A stretch of 64,000 nt of DNA from Thermodesulforhabdus norvegica (GTDB taxonomy: Bacteria; Desulfobacterota; Syntrophobacteria; Syntrophobacterales; Thermodesulforhabdaceae): NCBI RefSeq assembly GCF_900114975.1, contig NZ_FOUU01000007.1, positions 1 to 64,000 on the forward strand, read 5' to 3'. The notes under the pieces were generated by a model. The model had not been told where the DNA came from. It was given only the letters and a program-made list of their open reading frames with translations, and ran no database searches. The position numbers and the translations under genes are program-made. Numbering within the stretch: the first letter of the stretch is position 1; every line of letters starts with the position of its first letter. Of the stretch, positions 62,616 to 64,000 are shown one piece after another.

Positions 62616-63638
62616 ATGGAGTACATAAGGAAAAGCCCCGTTGAGCTTTATGTTGAAAGTCGGCAGAGAAAGCGTGTTCTGTTTTTCTGCCTTCTGCTTC
62701 TGGTTTTCTTTCTTGCCCTTCTGGCACTTTGCAAGGGTAATTACGAGATATCCCTTAAAAGAATAATCGGCGTTTTAACGGGGTCGGTGGGTGGGAGTGA
62801 ACGAGTCGTTCTCTGGAATGTAAGGCTTCCAAGGATCGTGGCGGCAATTGGTGTTGGAACCGGGCTTGCCCTTTCGGGGGCCTGTGTTCAGACTCTTCTT
62901 AGAAACCCGCTGGCTTCTCCTTCGACTCTTGGAATCAGTCAGGGAGCCGCCTTCGGAGCCTATTTTTCAATAATAGTTGCGAAGGGCTCGGTGTTTTCTG
63001 TCGGGCTTTCCGCTTTTACGGGGGCCCTTAGTGCGATGGCAATAATCCTTCTTCTGGGCCGGATACGGGGGCTTACGCCGGAGGCGATAATTCTTTCGGG
63101 TATTGCACTTTCCTCTCTGTACGGTGCCGGTACCGTGCTTTTGCAGTACATAACCGATGAAACTCAGCTTGCGAGGGCCGTGGCATGGAGCTTCGGGGAT
63201 GTGGGGCGTTCCGGGTGGGGTGAAATATTCTGGGTCTGTCTGGCTACGTCCGTTGCTTTTGGCTTTATTTATAGCCATGCCTGGAAACTCAATGCCTTTG
63301 AAGCAGGGGACGATACCGCAAAGTCCCTTGGTGTGAATGTAAATTCTCTGAGGTGGCAGGGGATTGTTGCAGCCTCTCTGGTTACCGCTCTTGCCACGGC
63401 TTTTCACGGCGTTATTGCCTTCGTCGGTCTCGTTTCTCCTCATATTGCACGACGGATTTGCGGAAGCGACCATCGTCACATTATTCCCCTTTCGGCAGTA
63501 GTGGGGGGATTGCTCCTGCTCGGGGCGGATACCTTCAGCCGGCTTGTCATAGGTTCGGGTTCTTTTCCGGTGGGCATAACCACATCTTTTCTGGGGGCTC
63601 CTTTGTTTATCTACCTTCTTGTTAGGGGGAAAAGGTGA
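62616..63638 (+). CDS. FecCD-family ABC importer permease
   Basis: About ten membrane helices in 340 residues with the BtuC/FecD patterns WNVRLPRIVAAIGVGTGLAL, SGACVQTLLRNPLASPSTLG, LTPEAIILSGIALSSLYGAG and GVIAFVGLVSPHIARRICGS. Substrates of the family are ferric siderophores, haem or cobalamin; no binding protein gene is in the window to decide. The stop overlaps the ATPase start (GTGA). Confidence 0.94.
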   Translation: MEYIRKSPVELYVESRQRKRVLFFCLLLLVFFLALLALCKGNYEISLKRIIGVLTGSVGGSERVVLWNVRLPRIVAAIGVGTGLALSGACVQTLLRNPLASPSTLGISQGAAFGAYFSIIVAKGSVFSVGLSAFTGALSAMAIILLLGRIRGLTPEAIILSGIALSSLYGAGTVLLQYITDETQLARAVAWSFGDVGRSGWGEIFWVCLATSVAFGFIYSHAWKLNAFEAGDDTAKSLGVNVNSLRWQGIVAASLVTALATAFHGVIAFVGLVSPHIARRICGSDHRHIIPLSAVVGGLLLLGADTFSRLVIGSGSFPVGITTSFLGAPLFIYLLVRGKR

Positions 63639-64000
63639 TTCTGAAGGTGAAGGACCTTGCCTTTTCGTACAACAGCCATCCGATTCTGGAATCGGTGTCT
63701 TTTTGCGTCGATCCGGGTGATATGGTTGCTGTGTGCGGGGTAAACGGTGCCGGAAAATCCACCCTTCTCAAGTGCATACACAATCTTCTCAAACCGCGAA
63801 AAGGGGTGGTTTTCCTGGAAGGGCGGAATGTAAAGGATCTGGGTTCCGTTGAAATAGCTCGCAAAATGGCCTGGATTCCTCAAAAATCCCCCGACATGGA
63901 TCTCACGGTTTTCGATGCAGTCCTGCTCGGAAGGTTGCCTCACGGGTCCAGGAAGCCCACTCTGGAGGACATGAGTATCGTGGAGGATGTTCTGCGTGCC
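63635..64000 (+). CDS. ABC importer ATP-binding protein (partial)
   Basis: Starts at GTG 63635 inside the end of the permease gene and runs off the right edge after 122 codons. It contains the FecE/BtuD-type beginning LKVKDLAFSYNSHPILESVS, Walker A GVNGAGKSTLLK, and the Q-loop AWIPQKSPDMDLTVFDAVLL followed by GRLPHG. Signature and Walker B lie beyond the window. Pairs with the FecCD permease. Confidence 0.94.
   Translation, partial: MILKVKDLAFSYNSHPILESVSFCVDPGDMVAVCGVNGAGKSTLLKCIHNLLKPRKGVVFLEGRNVKDLGSVEIARKMAWIPQKSPDMDLTVFDAVLLGRLPHGSRKPTLEDMSIVEDVLRA

Overview
The window is a gene-dense stretch of about 50% G+C bacterial chromosome. Gene content points to an anaerobic or microaerophilic deltaproteobacterium (Desulfobacterota, perhaps Syntrophobacteria). 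The main clues are a fused ADP-forming acyl-CoA synthetase, a PutA of the short Geobacter type without a DNA-binding domain, a short-form ThiC, rubrerythrin, a long-form SRP RNA, and small Cys-rich proteins common in sulfate reducers. The taxonomic call is inference; no rRNA is present. I see no prophage, insertion sequence or CRISPR array.

Layout: (1) 1-263 is the start of a secreted heptad-repeat protein running off the left edge. (2) 483-10091 is a Wsp-like chemosensory operon (CheW, CheR-TPR, CheW, MCP, CheA-REC, CheB, response regulator, REC-GGDEF) that probably controls c-di-GMP. (3) 10116-14779 holds polyprenyl diphosphate synthase, sirohaem/haem genes, CcsA and TatA behind a good sigma70-like promoter. 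(4) 14993-19479 has small proteins, a secreted protein, a TetR operon and thiC. (5) 19508-19779 (-) encodes the SRP RNA directly upstream of thiC. (6) 19925-27114 has an acidic protein, valS, nadC and yajC-secD-secF. (7) 27157-34741 has tRNA-Leu(CAA), rpoZ, dnaJ and a Gld-type ABC transporter with auxiliary subunits. (8) 34738-43334 (-) has a sugar isomerase, ADP-forming acyl-CoA synthetase, prfB with its +1 frameshift, lnt, corC, speB, speD and an XRE-cupin regulator. (9) 43515-48795 has a deacetylase/radical SAM cassette, a secreted nuclease, Nudix and mreB. (10) 48883-53005 has a CBS-ACT protein and a four-gene split Rad50/Mre11-like cassette. (11) 53054-60195 (-) has putA, MFS, rubrerythrin, panB and panE. 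(12) 60339-64000 has an orphan CheW, an HD protein, ddl and a FecCD-type metal/cobalamin ABC importer cut by the right edge.

The most interesting region is 49586-53005. A Rad50/SbcC-type ATPase appears to be split into an N-half ending at a CPVC zinc hook and a separate C-half carrying signature and Walker B. Between them lie an Mre11/SbcD-like nuclease and a small coiled-coil protein. The arm of the N-half carries five Pro-Pro turns about 39 residues apart. The C-half has almost no returning coil, so the architecture should differ from a normal Mre11-Rad50 complex.
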